Source of the DNA: Roseateles amylovorans
GTDB lineage: Bacteria > Pseudomonadota > Gammaproteobacteria > Burkholderiales > Burkholderiaceae_C
Length of the DNA stretch: 64,000 nucleotides
Assembly (NCBI RefSeq): GCF_025398155.2
Contig: NZ_CP104562.2
Location: forward strand, 5,394,001-5,458,000
Direction: 5' to 3'
Shown: one piece after another, positions 27,768 to 36,558 of the stretch
Layout: every line of letters begins with the position of its first letter
Position numbering within the stretch: position 1 is the first letter of the stretch
Position numbers and translations under genes: made by a program
Notes under the pieces: model-generated
Seen by the model: the letters and a program-made list of their open reading frames with translations, nothing else
Database searches by the model: none
What the model was told of the DNA's origin: nothing

Positions 27768-29453
27768 ATGACGAACGACCTTTTTGCTGCCTCCGCCACC
27801 TCGGCGACCCTCGCTGCGGCGCTGGGCGCCGCGGGACTGCTGACCGCCCTGGCCCTGTTGCCGGCGGGATGGCGACGCCTGCAGCTTTCTCGCGCCAAAC
27901 ATCCGTCGCTCGCCGGCCATTCGCGCATGGCGGTGCGACTGGCCCGGCTGATGCCCCGCCGCAGTTTCGGTGACGACCGCTTCTTCCGCGCCGACGATGC
28001 GCCGCTGGAGGTCAGCGCCCGCCGTCGCGCCAGCTTCGAAGCGCTGTCGCGCACCTTGACCGAGCGCCATCCCAAGAGCATTGCCGCGACCCAGGCCCTC
28101 AAGCCGGGCCTGCCCGACCTGCAGTTCACCAGCAGCTACCGGGTGCCACCGGCCTTCAGCGCCGTGGTGCAGCGCAGCCTGCCGCTGGGTGCGGTGATGA
28201 CGGCCAGCGACGGCCATTGGCTGACCGACCTGGACGGCGAACGCTTCATCGATCTGGCCGGCAGCTACGGCGTCAACCTGTTCGGCTATGACTTCTACCG
28301 CCGTTGCATCGACGAAGGCGCAGCGCGGGTGGCCGCCTTGGGGCCGGTGCTGGGGGTCTATCACCCGCTGGTCGAGCGCAACAGCCAACGCATCCTGGCG
28401 CATGCGGGCATGGACCAGCTCTCGTTCCACATGTCCGGCACCGAGGCGGTGATGCAGGCGGTGCGACTGGCGCGTTATCACACCGGCAAGACCCATCTGG
28501 TGCGCTTTTGCGGCGCCTATCACGGCTGGTGGGACGAAGCCCAGCCCGGCCCCGGCAATCCGCTGCCGGCCGAGCGCACCTACACCCTGCGCGACATGCA
28601 TGCCCGCAGCCTGCAGGTGCTGCGCACCCGGCGCGACATCGCCTGCGTGCTGGTCAATCCGCTGCAGGCGCTGCATCCGAACCGACCCGCCCCGGGCGAC
28701 GGCTCGCTGGTGGACAGCTCGCGCCGGGCCGGCTTCGACCGCCAGGCCTATGCCGCCTGGTTGCGTGAACTGCGCGAGGTCTGCACCGAGCGCGGCATCG
28801 CCCTGATCTTCGATGAGGTGTTCATGGGCTTCCGGCTGGGCGCCGGTGGCGCGCAGGCCTATTTCGGCGTGCGGGCCGACCTGGTCACCTATGGCAAGAC
28901 CCTGGGCGGCGGCCTGCCGGTGGGGGTGGTGTGCGGCCGCTCGGCCTGGATGAAGCGCTACCGCGAGGAACGTCCGGCCGACATCTGCTTTGCCCGCGGC
29001 ACCTTCAACACCCATCCGTATGTGATGGGGGCGATGTCGGTCTTCCTGGATGCGCTGGAGGAGCCGCAGTGGCAGGAGCGGCTGGCGATGCAGGACCAGA
29101 TCCAGGACGCCCGCTGCGCGCAGCTGAACGCGGCACTGGAAGCCGAGGACCTGCCGCTTCGTGCGGCCCACATGTCCTCGGTCTGGACGCTCTACTACCT
29201 CGCGCCTTCGCGCTACAACTGGATGCTGCAGTACTTCATGCGGGCGCAGGGCCTGGCGCTGAGCTGGGTCGGGACCGGTCGGATGATCTTCAGCACCGAG
29301 GTCAGCGATGAGGACTTCGCCGAGATCCAGCGCCGGCTGCTGATCGCCGCCCGCGCCATGCGCGACGGCGGCTGGTGGCACAACGCGGCGCTGCCGAGCA
29401 ACCGCGCCATCAAGCGCCGGATGCTGATGGAGACGCTGGGCTGGGCGGGCTGA
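27768..29453 (+). CDS. Membrane-anchored class III aminotransferase (GSA-aminomutase-like)
   Basis: This is a 561-residue PLP enzyme of the glutamate-1-semialdehyde aminomutase branch. Unlike cytosolic HemL (428 residues at 10059) it begins with a hydrophobic segment (ATLAAALGAAGLLTALALLPAGW, about residues 14-36) and has about 130 extra N-terminal residues before the fold starts at SYRVPPAFSAVVQRS. Cofactor contacts are visible in MSGTEAVMQAVRLARY, FDEVFMGFRLGAGG and the PLP lysine K377 (TYGKTLGGGLPVG). It ends directly against the convergent hydrolase gene. An acceptor linked to membrane lipid is my inference from the anchor and neighbours; substrate unknown. Confidence 0.85.
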   Translation: MTNDLFAASATSATLAAALGAAGLLTALALLPAGWRRLQLSRAKHPSLAGHSRMAVRLARLMPRRSFGDDRFFRADDAPLEVSARRRASFEALSRTLTERHPKSIAATQALKPGLPDLQFTSSYRVPPAFSAVVQRSLPLGAVMTASDGHWLTDLDGERFIDLAGSYGVNLFGYDFYRRCIDEGAARVAALGPVLGVYHPLVERNSQRILAHAGMDQLSFHMSGTEAVMQAVRLARYHTGKTHLVRFCGAYHGWWDEAQPGPGNPLPAERTYTLRDMHARSLQVLRTRRDIACVLVNPLQALHPNRPAPGDGSLVDSSRRAGFDRQAYAAWLRELREVCTERGIALIFDEVFMGFRLGAGGAQAYFGVRADLVTYGKTLGGGLPVGVVCGRSAWMKRYREERPADICFARGTFNTHPYVMGAMSVFLDALEEPQWQERLAMQDQIQDARCAQLNAALEAEDLPLRAAHMSSVWTLYYLAPSRYNWMLQYFMRAQGLALSWVGTGRMIFSTEVSDEDFAEIQRRLLIAARAMRDGGWWHNAALPSNRAIKRRMLMETLGWAG

Positions 29454-29456
29454 TCA
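29451..29456. other. Back-to-back stop codons forming TGATCA
   Basis: The aminotransferase stop TGA (29451-29453) abuts the reverse-strand stop of the hydrolase gene (29454-29456), giving the palindrome TGATCA with no intergenic base. There is no room for a terminator, so the two transcripts must overlap. Confidence 0.85.
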
Positions 29457-30530
29457 GCGGGTCGGCGCGGAGGCGGCGCTGGCCGCAGCCGCTGCGCTGA
29501 CCGATCCGGTGGCCGTCGGTGTGGCGGGCGCGACACCGGTGGTGCGCGTCGGTGCCACGGCGGCAGCAGGCGTGGACGCGGCACCCGACGCCGCCGACGC
29601 CGCGGCCACACGTGCGGCCGCGCGGATCTTGATCTCGTCGGCCACCGCATCGACCGCCTGCACCACACGACCGGGCTTGTCACGCTGGATGTAGTGGCCG
29701 GCGCCGGTCACCGGCTCGATCTCGCGGCCGCCCACCAGGGGCAGCCAGTTCGGTTCCAGCGCATGCACCATGGCCTCGAAGCCGCTGGCCTGCTCGACCG
29801 GCGAATACACGGTGCGGGTCAGCACCCGCACCGGCACGTCGGGGCGCGGCTTTTGCAGCAGCGCATCGACACATTCGGTCTGCATGTTGAATTCGGTCTG
29901 CATCATGCCGCTGAACACGCGCTTGCTCATGTTCTCCAGCATGCTGGCCATCACCGGCACCTCGACCTGCATGCGGCGCAGATGCAGCGGGTGGGTGGCA
30001 TCCACCAGCACGATGCCGGCCACCTCGTCCGGATATTGCCGCGCGTACGCATACTGGTAGAGCCCGCCAATCGAATGGCCGACCAGCAGATACGGCGGCT
30101 TCACGCCGGCGGATTTCAGCAGCTCATGCAGCTCGGTGGCGATTCCGCAGGGATTGCGCGGCACCGGCGTGAAACCGGTGCTGTCGCCATAGCCGGGGCG
30201 GTCGTAGGCGAACACCGAGTGACGCTCGCGCAGCTGCTGCATCACCGCGGCCCAGGGTTCGCGGCCATCGCCCAGGCCCGACTGCAGCACCACGGTGGGC
30301 TCGCCCTCGCCGACCTTGGTGTAGACGATGGGGCCGTTGATGCCGCGCATGCTGCCGGTGGTGGGCATGCCGCCGCAACCCGCGAGCACGACGGCTGCGG
30401 CCGCCACGGCGGTGAAGCCGACCACTGGGCGACCAGGACCGGGGCGAGATCCTTGAAGGGTGCGGGAAGGCACCGGGAAACGAACCAGGAAACAGGCCAG
30501 CGCCCGTAGGCGCCGCGACACAACCGTCAT
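29454..30530 (-). CDS. Lipoprotein alpha/beta-hydrolase
   Basis: This is a 358-residue serine hydrolase. After an unusually long 35-residue basic leader comes a hydrophobic segment ending in the lipobox LAGC (Cys52), predicting a lipid-anchored envelope protein. The fold shows LQSGLGDG as oxyanion loop, nucleophile elbow GHSIGG with Ser153, LVDATH with a candidate Asp177, and GAGHYIQ with the catalytic His. The last 50 residues are Ala/Thr/Pro low complexity. AGGAG lies 8 nt before ATG 30530, favouring that start, though GTG 30425 would give a more normal signal peptide. Lipase-like activity is possible but not shown. Confidence 0.82.
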   Translation of the reverse strand: MTVVSRRLRALACFLVRFPVPSRTLQGSRPGPGRPVVGFTAVAAAAVVLAGCGGMPTTGSMRGINGPIVYTKVGEGEPTVVLQSGLGDGREPWAAVMQQLRERHSVFAYDRPGYGDSTGFTPVPRNPCGIATELHELLKSAGVKPPYLLVGHSIGGLYQYAYARQYPDEVAGIVLVDATHPLHLRRMQVEVPVMASMLENMSKRVFSGMMQTEFNMQTECVDALLQKPRPDVPVRVLTRTVYSPVEQASGFEAMVHALEPNWLPLVGGREIEPVTGAGHYIQRDKPGRVVQAVDAVADEIKIRAAARVAAASAASGAASTPAAAVAPTRTTGVAPATPTATGSVSAAAAASAASAPTR

Positions 30531-30709
30531 TCAGAGAACTCCTGTGGGTGGGCGAACTGGCCGACCTTGCCACGACCCCGTCCAGAGGGCGTGCGACGTG
30601 TCGGTGCAGCGGCCTGTGCCTCAGGGGTCCGATCGGGTTGCCCGGGCTCTGACGGGGGGACCGTGTCGCACGCGCCTGGCGTACGCCCCAGCTATTCCCC
30701 TTTCAGCGA

Positions 30710-31351
30710 TCAGGCCGCCTGTTCGCCGTGACCCGCATTCTGCCGTTGGGCGGCGGCCTCGTGCATCGGATCCATGCGTTCGCCGCGCAACAAGTGCAAC
30801 GGCGCCCGGTGATAGAGCTGAATGTCGTGGAACGGGTCGGTGATGATCTTGGTCGCCCAGGCCAGGCCGGTGCGCAGATCCTGGAGCACGGTCAGCTGCA
30901 GCACGCGGAACACCAGCCCGCCCACGCCCAGCCAGAACCACAGCAGGCCCAGCTGATGCAGAAACTCGACAAAGCCGCTGGCGGGCGTGAACACCCCCCA
31001 CAGCCCCGGCTGGAGCCAGAGCACGATCGGCAGCGCCGCCCACAGGGCCATCAGCACGACCTTGCGGCGCAGGTTGTAGCCGACCTTGATCGCCTCCTTG
31101 TGGGCATGGGTGGCCTGGTTGACCTCGTCATAGCCCTTGGGCTCGAAGAAGAAGTGACCGGCCTGGCGGCTGGTCATCGACACCCCCCAGGCCAGCAGCG
31201 CGGCCCAGGCGGGATCGACCAGCAGCAGCCCGTAGGCCACCACGAAGCAGCAGGCGCTGAGCAGGTGCAGCGACTGGTTGATGCGGCAGTGGTGGTAGTA
31301 GCGATGGTCGTCCCAGCGCTGTTCCTTGAGCAGATGCAGAAAGTCGTTCAT
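30710..31351 (-). CDS. Mpo1-like (DUF962-type) membrane protein
   Basis: This is a 213-residue polytopic membrane protein with hydrophobic segments near residues 29-45, 46-60, 98-115 and 135-150. The polar signature HHCRINQSLHLL and SMTSRQAGHFFFEPKGY carries spaced His, Asn and Glu residues that resemble the metal-binding pattern of the DUF962/Mpo1 family; the yeast founder is a dioxygenase acting on 2-hydroxy fatty acids. The C-terminal 60 residues are soluble. It is divergent from the glycosyltransferase gene. Family assignment is by motif recognition only. Confidence 0.65.
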   Translation of the reverse strand: MNDFLHLLKEQRWDDHRYYHHCRINQSLHLLSACCFVVAYGLLLVDPAWAALLAWGVSMTSRQAGHFFFEPKGYDEVNQATHAHKEAIKVGYNLRRKVVLMALWAALPIVLWLQPGLWGVFTPASGFVEFLHQLGLLWFWLGVGGLVFRVLQLTVLQDLRTGLAWATKIITDPFHDIQLYHRAPLHLLRGERMDPMHEAAAQRQNAGHGEQAA

Positions 31352-31637
31352 GCGGGCCTCGTGGAGGTGGTGAGCGGTGGCGTCACGGCACGCGCCCGGT
31401 CGAACAACCGGCTGCGGGCGGCGTCGGCACCCCCGATGCGGTGGCGCCTGCCGACCCTCGCATGACCGATCTGCGCGGCAGGATGCCGGAGACCCATGCG
31501 GCGTCGGCACCCTGGCGGTGCGGCATCGATGGCGCCGCGGTGACGGCGGCGTGGCGACTGTGTCAATCCGGCGTGTCAGCCGCATGACGAGCCGCACCGT
31601 CACAGAACTGTTGCGTTGGCCGCCCATGATCCGCGCC

Positions 31638-32879
31638 ATGACGACCGCGCCGATCGAACTCGAGGTGGATGAATTGCCCACCCGCCAACGCCACTTCCGC
31701 GTTGCGGTGGTGACCGAGACCTATCCCCCGGAGGTCAACGGCGTGGCCCGCAGCATCGCCTGCGTGGTGCAGGGCCTGCAGGCCCGGGACCATGCGGTGC
31801 AGCTGCTGCGTCCCCGCCAGGCCGAGGTCGACCGCGGTGCGGTGCCGTCGATCAACGAGGTGCTGATGCGCGGCCTGCCGGTGCCGCGCTATCCGCATCT
31901 GCGCATGGGTGTGGTGTCCAAGCGCACGCTGGTCAGCCTGTGGGCCAGCCGTCGTCCGGACGTGGTGCACATCGCCACAGAAGGCCCGATGGGCTGGTCC
32001 GCGTTGCAGGCGGCGCGCCATCTCAAACTGCCGGTGGTGTCGGAGTTCCGCACCAACTTCCATGCCTATGCGCAGCATTACGGCATCGGCTGGCTGCGCC
32101 GTCCGCTGCTGGCCTACCTGCGCAAGTTTCACAACCGGTGCCACAACACCATGGTGCCGAATGCCGCCCTGGCCGGTGAGCTGATGGCCCAGGGCTTCCG
32201 CCACGTCAGCGTGATCGCCCGCGGTGTGGACACGCAGCTCTTCCATCCGCTTCGCCGCAGCCAGACGCTGCGCGCGCAATGGGGCGTGGCGCCGGGGGAT
32301 CCGGTGCTGCTGCATGTGGGACGGCTGGCCGCAGAGAAGAACCTGCAGCTGCTGGCCGACGTGTGGCCGGCGGTGCGCGAGCGCCATCCCCGCGCGCGAT
32401 TGGTGCTGGTGGGCGACGGCCCCGCGCGGGCCGAGCTGCAGCAGCAACTGCCCGATGCGATCTTCGCCGGCATGCGCCACGGTGAGGCGTTGGCGGCCTG
32501 CTATGCCAGCGGCGATCTGTTCGTCTTCCCCAGCGTGACCGAGACCTACGGCAATGTCACGCCTGAGGCCCTGGCCAGCGGGTTGCCGGTGATGGCCTAC
32601 GGCTATGCGGCGGCCGGGTTGCTGGTGCGCGACGGCATCAACGGCGGCTTGGCCCCGTTCAACGAGGCGGCGGCCTTCCGGCAACGCCTGCTGGCCTTGC
32701 TCGACACGCCCCAAGGTCTGAGCGGCATGCGCGAGGCGGCGCGGGCCAGCGCGGAATCGCTGGACTGGGACGGCATTGTTCAGGGCATCGAGCAGGTGTA
32801 TGCGGCCGCCATCGATGGCACCAGCGTCGCACTGCGCGCCGGTTCCCAGCTTTCAGGCATGACCGCCGGCGCACTCTGA
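31638..32879 (+). CDS. Family 4 glycosyltransferase
   Basis: This is a retaining GT-B glycosyltransferase of about 413 residues. The donor-site end reads VAVVTETYPPEVNGVARS, and the catalytic C-terminal domain has VLLHVGRLAAEKNLQLL and the E-x7-E region in FVFPSVTETYGNVTPEALASG. The opening block is shared with mannosyl- and sulfoquinovosyl-transferases that glycosylate diacylglycerol or phosphatidylinositol. In-frame starts at 31584, 31626 and 31638 are all possible; none has a strong ribosome site. Its 3' end overlaps the convergent lplT gene by 27 bp. A lipid acceptor is inference. The 286-bp upstream gap also holds a 15-bp direct repeat (GCGGCGTCGGCACCC at 31418 and 31498). Confidence 0.87.
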   Translation: MTTAPIELEVDELPTRQRHFRVAVVTETYPPEVNGVARSIACVVQGLQARDHAVQLLRPRQAEVDRGAVPSINEVLMRGLPVPRYPHLRMGVVSKRTLVSLWASRRPDVVHIATEGPMGWSALQAARHLKLPVVSEFRTNFHAYAQHYGIGWLRRPLLAYLRKFHNRCHNTMVPNAALAGELMAQGFRHVSVIARGVDTQLFHPLRRSQTLRAQWGVAPGDPVLLHVGRLAAEKNLQLLADVWPAVRERHPRARLVLVGDGPARAELQQQLPDAIFAGMRHGEALAACYASGDLFVFPSVTETYGNVTPEALASGLPVMAYGYAAAGLLVRDGINGGLAPFNEAAAFRQRLLALLDTPQGLSGMREAARASAESLDWDGIVQGIEQVYAAAIDGTSVALRAGSQLSGMTAGAL

Positions 32880-34088
32880 GGTCAGCACGTCCTGACCGCG
32901 GCGGCGCCACATCAGCATCAGCACGCACAGGCAGACGAACAGGCCCAGGCCGCTCATCAGCCACACCAGCGGCACACCGGCCGCCTGCAGGGCCGCATAG
33001 GTGCCCAGCATCAGCAAGATGCTGCAGTTTTCATTGAAGCCCTGCACCGCGATCGATCGACCGGCGCTGAGCAGTTGCACGCCGCGGTGCTGCAGCAGCG
33101 CATTCATCGGCACCACCATCGCGCCGCCCACCGCGCCCACCATCACCATCGCCGGCAGGGCCCAGCCCAGCGACGTCACCCACGGCGTGGCCAGCATCAG
33201 CAGACCCAGCATCAGGCCCAGCGGCATCACCCGCAGGGAATGGTGCAGCGCGATCCAACGTCCGGACAGCCCAGCACCGACCACCACCCCGATGGCCACC
33301 GTCGCCTGCAGATAGGCGCCCTGGTTCAGCCGCAGGCCCAGCGCCTCCTGGGCCCACTGCAGCACCGCGAGTTGCAGTGTGGCGCCAGCCCCCCAGAACA
33401 GCGTGGTCATCGACAGCGACAGCCGTCCGCCCTGCCGATCGCGCCACAGGGCCGCATTGGCGCGCAGGAAGTCCGCCAGCACGGCGCGGGGCCGGCTGGG
33501 ACCGCGGTCGTAGATCACGCCACTCTCCGGCACCCGCAGCTGCAGCAAGGCAGCGAGCGCGTAGACACCCAGCAGCGCCAGCAAGGAGGCGGTCAGCGGC
33601 GTGACGGTGCCAAGGGCGCCGACCCAGGTCATCCACCAGGGACTCACCAGCAGCCCACCCAGCAGCGTGCCCAGCAGCACCGAGCACACCACCGACACCT
33701 CGATCCATCCGTTGGCCGCCACCAGGCGGTGCGAGGGCACGATCTCGGTGATCAAGCCGTACTTGGCCGGCGCATAGCAGGACGCCGCGATGCCGACCAC
33801 CGCGAACGCCGCCAACGGACTCAGCCCGAGGGCCATCGCGCCGACGCCCGCGGCCTTGAGCGCATTCATCCAGGTCATCAGCGCCACCTTGGGCCAGGCG
33901 TCCGCCACCAGGCCCACCGCCGGCGCCAGGGCCACGTAGGCGACGGTGAAACACAGCTTGAGCAGAGGCGCCCACCAGATCGGCTCGCCCATCTCCCGCA
34001 ACAGCGCAATGCCGACGATCAGCAACGCGTTGTCGGCGAGTGCGGAGAAGAATTGGGCTGCGATGAGGGTGAAGAAGCGTGGCGGCAT
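32853..34088 (-). CDS. lplT: LplT-like lysophospholipid transporter (MFS)
   Basis: This is a 411-residue major-facilitator protein with about twelve hydrophobic segments. FFTLIAAQFFSALADNALLIVG at the N-terminus and APAKYGLITEIVPSHRLVAANGWIEVS are hallmarks of LplT, which flips lyso-phosphatidylethanolamine inward across the inner membrane for re-acylation. In enterobacteria lplT precedes the acyltransferase gene aas; no such gene is adjacent here. Its 3' end overlaps the convergent glycosyltransferase gene. Confidence 0.88.
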   Translation of the reverse strand: MPPRFFTLIAAQFFSALADNALLIVGIALLREMGEPIWWAPLLKLCFTVAYVALAPAVGLVADAWPKVALMTWMNALKAAGVGAMALGLSPLAAFAVVGIAASCYAPAKYGLITEIVPSHRLVAANGWIEVSVVCSVLLGTLLGGLLVSPWWMTWVGALGTVTPLTASLLALLGVYALAALLQLRVPESGVIYDRGPSRPRAVLADFLRANAALWRDRQGGRLSLSMTTLFWGAGATLQLAVLQWAQEALGLRLNQGAYLQATVAIGVVVGAGLSGRWIALHHSLRVMPLGLMLGLLMLATPWVTSLGWALPAMVMVGAVGGAMVVPMNALLQHRGVQLLSAGRSIAVQGFNENCSILLMLGTYAALQAAGVPLVWLMSGLGLFVCLCVLMLMWRRRGQDVLTSECAGGHA

Positions 34089-34131
34089 CGATGTGGCGGA
34101 CGGGGGGCCGCCGCAGTCTGACCGTCATGCG

Positions 34132-34272
34132 TGACCGCGCCTTGACAGCGCGTTGACAGGCCACTGACCGACGGCTGACCGGCCAGTGACTGGCCAATGA
34201 GCCGCCACTGACGGGCCTATGACGGGTCGATAACGGCCAATGACCGACGGAAAGCGGGCCCATGGCCGGCTG
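34132..34272. repeat. 11-bp-period direct-repeat array, TGACnGGCCAn
   Basis: Nine consecutive units of exactly 11 bp begin at 34132, 34143, 34154, 34165, 34176, 34187, 34198, 34209 and 34220. Examples are TGACAGGCCAC, TGACCGGCCAG, TGACTGGCCAA and TGACGGGCCTA. A 10-bp unit, a 22-bp double unit and a 10-bp unit extend the pattern to 34272. The array lies in the 411-bp gap (34089-34499) between the divergent lplT and RNase II-family genes. No gene is visible in that gap. Confidence 0.85.
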
Positions 34273-34339
34273 TGACCGACCGCTAAAAACTGCTGAGGGC
34301 CGCCGAAGCCCGCTTCCGGCCGCCTCCGACCGTCGCGGA

Positions 34340-34390
34340 CCATGACCGACCATGACCGACCACTAGCACCCACTGACAAGCCACTGACAC
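34340..34390. repeat. Second 10-11-bp repeat array, CCAnTGACnnn
   Basis: CCATGACCGA occurs twice in tandem and is followed by CCACTAGCAC, CCACTGACAAG and CCACTGACAC. It shares the CCA-TGAC core with the array at 34132 and sits about 110 bp upstream of the RNase II-family start. Confidence 0.75.
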
Positions 34391-34499
34391 CCGCCCGGCT
34401 CCGCTCCGTCGGGGCTCAGCCACGTCCGGAACGAATTGACACGCGGGCCGGGCGACACGCCGGCCGGGGGTCCCGGCGATCAGCGACAATGCCGCCGCT

Positions 34500-36548
34500 A
34501 TGTTTGCCCTCTTCGAAGACGCCGGAAAATTCTTCGCCGGCCGCATCCTGTCCGAAGCCGAATCCTCGATGCAGATCGAGCTCGAGTCGGGCAAGCGCGT
34601 GAAAGTAAAAGCCGCCAATGTCCTGATCAAGTTCGACAAGCCCTCCCCGGCCGAACTGATCGCAGACGGCCAGCGGCTGGCCCAGGAGATCGATCTGGAT
34701 CTGGCCTGGGAGTTCGCCCCCGAGACCGAATTCACGTTCGGCGACCTGGCGCGCGACTATTTCGACGCCAAAGCCACCCTGGCCCAGCAGGCCGGAGCGC
34801 TGTTCCGCCTGTTCGAGGCGCCGCACTATTTCCGCCGCATGGGCAAGGGCGCGTTCAAGAAGGCGCCGGCCGACATCGTCAAGGCCGCGCTGCTGGGCAT
34901 CGAACGCAAGAAGCAGGTCGCCGCGCAGATCGAGCAATGGACCGAGGAACTGGCCCAGGGCCGTTGCCCGGCGCCGATCGCCGACCAGATCTACAAGATC
35001 TTGTTCCGCCCTGACAAGAACGGCCCGGAATACAAGGCGCTGGTCGAGGCGGCCAAGCGCAGCCAGAAGGCGCCGCTGGACCTGCTCAAGGACGCGGGCG
35101 CGATCAACAGCCCCTATCAATTCCACTGGAAGCGCTTCCTGTTCGAGCACTTCCCCAAGGGCACCGGCTTCCCGGCGCTCTCCGCGCCCGAGATCAAGGA
35201 CGAGCTGCCGCTGGCACCGGTGCGGGCCTTCTCGATCGACGATTCCGCCACCACCGAGATCGACGATGCGCTGTCGGTCCAGGGCCTGGGCAGCGGCACG
35301 GTGATCTTCGGGGTGCACATCGCGGCCCCGGGGCTGGCCATCCAGCCGGATTCCCCGGTCGACAAGGTGGCACGCGACCGCTACTCCACCGTCTACATGC
35401 CGGGCTGGAAGCTCACCATGCTGCCGGACGAGGTGGTCCAGGCCTACACCCTGATCGAAGGCCGGGACTGCCCGGCCGTCAGCATCTACCTGACCTTCGA
35501 TGAAGCGACCCTGGAGCTCCAGTCCCGCGAGACCAAGCTCGAGCGGGTGCCCATTGCCGTCAACCTGCGGCATGACAAGCTCGACCATGTCATCACCGAT
35601 GCGACGCTGAGCGGCGCCGCACCGGCCGACTACGCCTTCGCCGACGAACTGGCCTTTGCCTACCGGCTGGCCAAGGACCTCAAGGCCAAGCGCGAGGTGG
35701 TGCGCGGCAAGCCGGAGAACTTCAACCGGCCCGACTACAACTTCCGCCTCGAAGGCAATGCCGACGGCGAGCCCGATGGCAGCGAACAGGTGCGGATCTC
35801 GATCCGCGCGCGCGGCACCGCGCTGGACCTGATCGTGGCCGAGGCCATGATCCTGGCCAACAGCCACTGGGGCGCGATCCTGGCCGAATCCGGCGTGCCC
35901 GGCATCTACCGCAGCCAGGCCAGCCTGGCGCCCGGCATCAAGGTGCGCATGGGCACCAAGCCGGCGCCGCACGCTGGCATGGGTGTGGCGCAGTACACCT
36001 GGGCCACCTCGCCGCTGCGGCGCTATGTGGACCTGGTGAACCAGTGGCAGATCATTGCCTGCGCCCGCCACGGACGCACCGCCGCGCTGGTGGCGCCGTT
36101 CAAGCCCAAGGATGCGCAGCTGTTCTCGGTCATCTCCGGCTTCGAGGCCGCCTACAGCGCCTACAACGGCTTCCAGTCCGGCATCGAACGCTACTGGACC
36201 CTGCGTCATCTGCAGCAGCAGGGCCTGACCGAACTGACTGCCTCGGTCATGAAGGACGGCCTGGTGCGCGCCGACGAGTTGCCGCTGGTCTTCCGGGCAC
36301 TGGGCTGCGAGAACCTGCCGCGCAATGCGCATGTGCGGGTGCGCATCACCGGCCTGGACGAGCTGACGCTGGATGTGCATGCCTCGCTGATCGAGCGCCT
36401 GGACGAAGCCGCCCCGGCCGCCGAGTCCGAAGGTGCCGAATCCGAGGAGGACGAAGAACCCAGCGGCGTGCTGACGCTGGCCATCGACCTCAACGCCGAC
36501 GACAGCGCTCCCACCGACACCGCCGCCGCCCCCGCGAGCGCTTCCTGA
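34500..36548 (+). CDS. RNase II/R-family 3'-5' exoribonuclease
   Basis: This is a 682-residue RNB-domain nuclease. The metal-binding catalytic block is AFSIDDSATTEIDDALS around residue 245, followed by VHIAAPGLAIQPDSPVDKVARDRYSTVYMPG and the late GVAQYTWATSPLRRYVDLVNQ motif. The N-terminus is a short beta-rich region rather than the two cold-shock domains of RNase R, and the C-terminus ends in an acidic and Ala-rich tail. It heads a plus-strand series with a TonB-like gene 10 bp downstream. RNase II-like processive RNA decay is expected; naming it rnb or rnr would need alignment. Confidence 0.9.
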   Translation: MFALFEDAGKFFAGRILSEAESSMQIELESGKRVKVKAANVLIKFDKPSPAELIADGQRLAQEIDLDLAWEFAPETEFTFGDLARDYFDAKATLAQQAGALFRLFEAPHYFRRMGKGAFKKAPADIVKAALLGIERKKQVAAQIEQWTEELAQGRCPAPIADQIYKILFRPDKNGPEYKALVEAAKRSQKAPLDLLKDAGAINSPYQFHWKRFLFEHFPKGTGFPALSAPEIKDELPLAPVRAFSIDDSATTEIDDALSVQGLGSGTVIFGVHIAAPGLAIQPDSPVDKVARDRYSTVYMPGWKLTMLPDEVVQAYTLIEGRDCPAVSIYLTFDEATLELQSRETKLERVPIAVNLRHDKLDHVITDATLSGAAPADYAFADELAFAYRLAKDLKAKREVVRGKPENFNRPDYNFRLEGNADGEPDGSEQVRISIRARGTALDLIVAEAMILANSHWGAILAESGVPGIYRSQASLAPGIKVRMGTKPAPHAGMGVAQYTWATSPLRRYVDLVNQWQIIACARHGRTAALVAPFKPKDAQLFSVISGFEAAYSAYNGFQSGIERYWTLRHLQQQGLTELTASVMKDGLVRADELPLVFRALGCENLPRNAHVRVRITGLDELTLDVHASLIERLDEAAPAAESEGAESEEDEEPSGVLTLAIDLNADDSAPTDTAAAPASAS

Positions 36549-36558
36549 CTCTTCACAC

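Noticed and set aside
27768..29453. Second hemL
   Set aside because: The fold is shared, but the hydrophobic N-terminus, the extra length and the altered cofactor-loop residues argue for a different substrate.
34132..34390. CRISPR array
   Set aside because: Units are 10-11 bp, contiguous and degenerate; there are no unique spacers and no cas genes.
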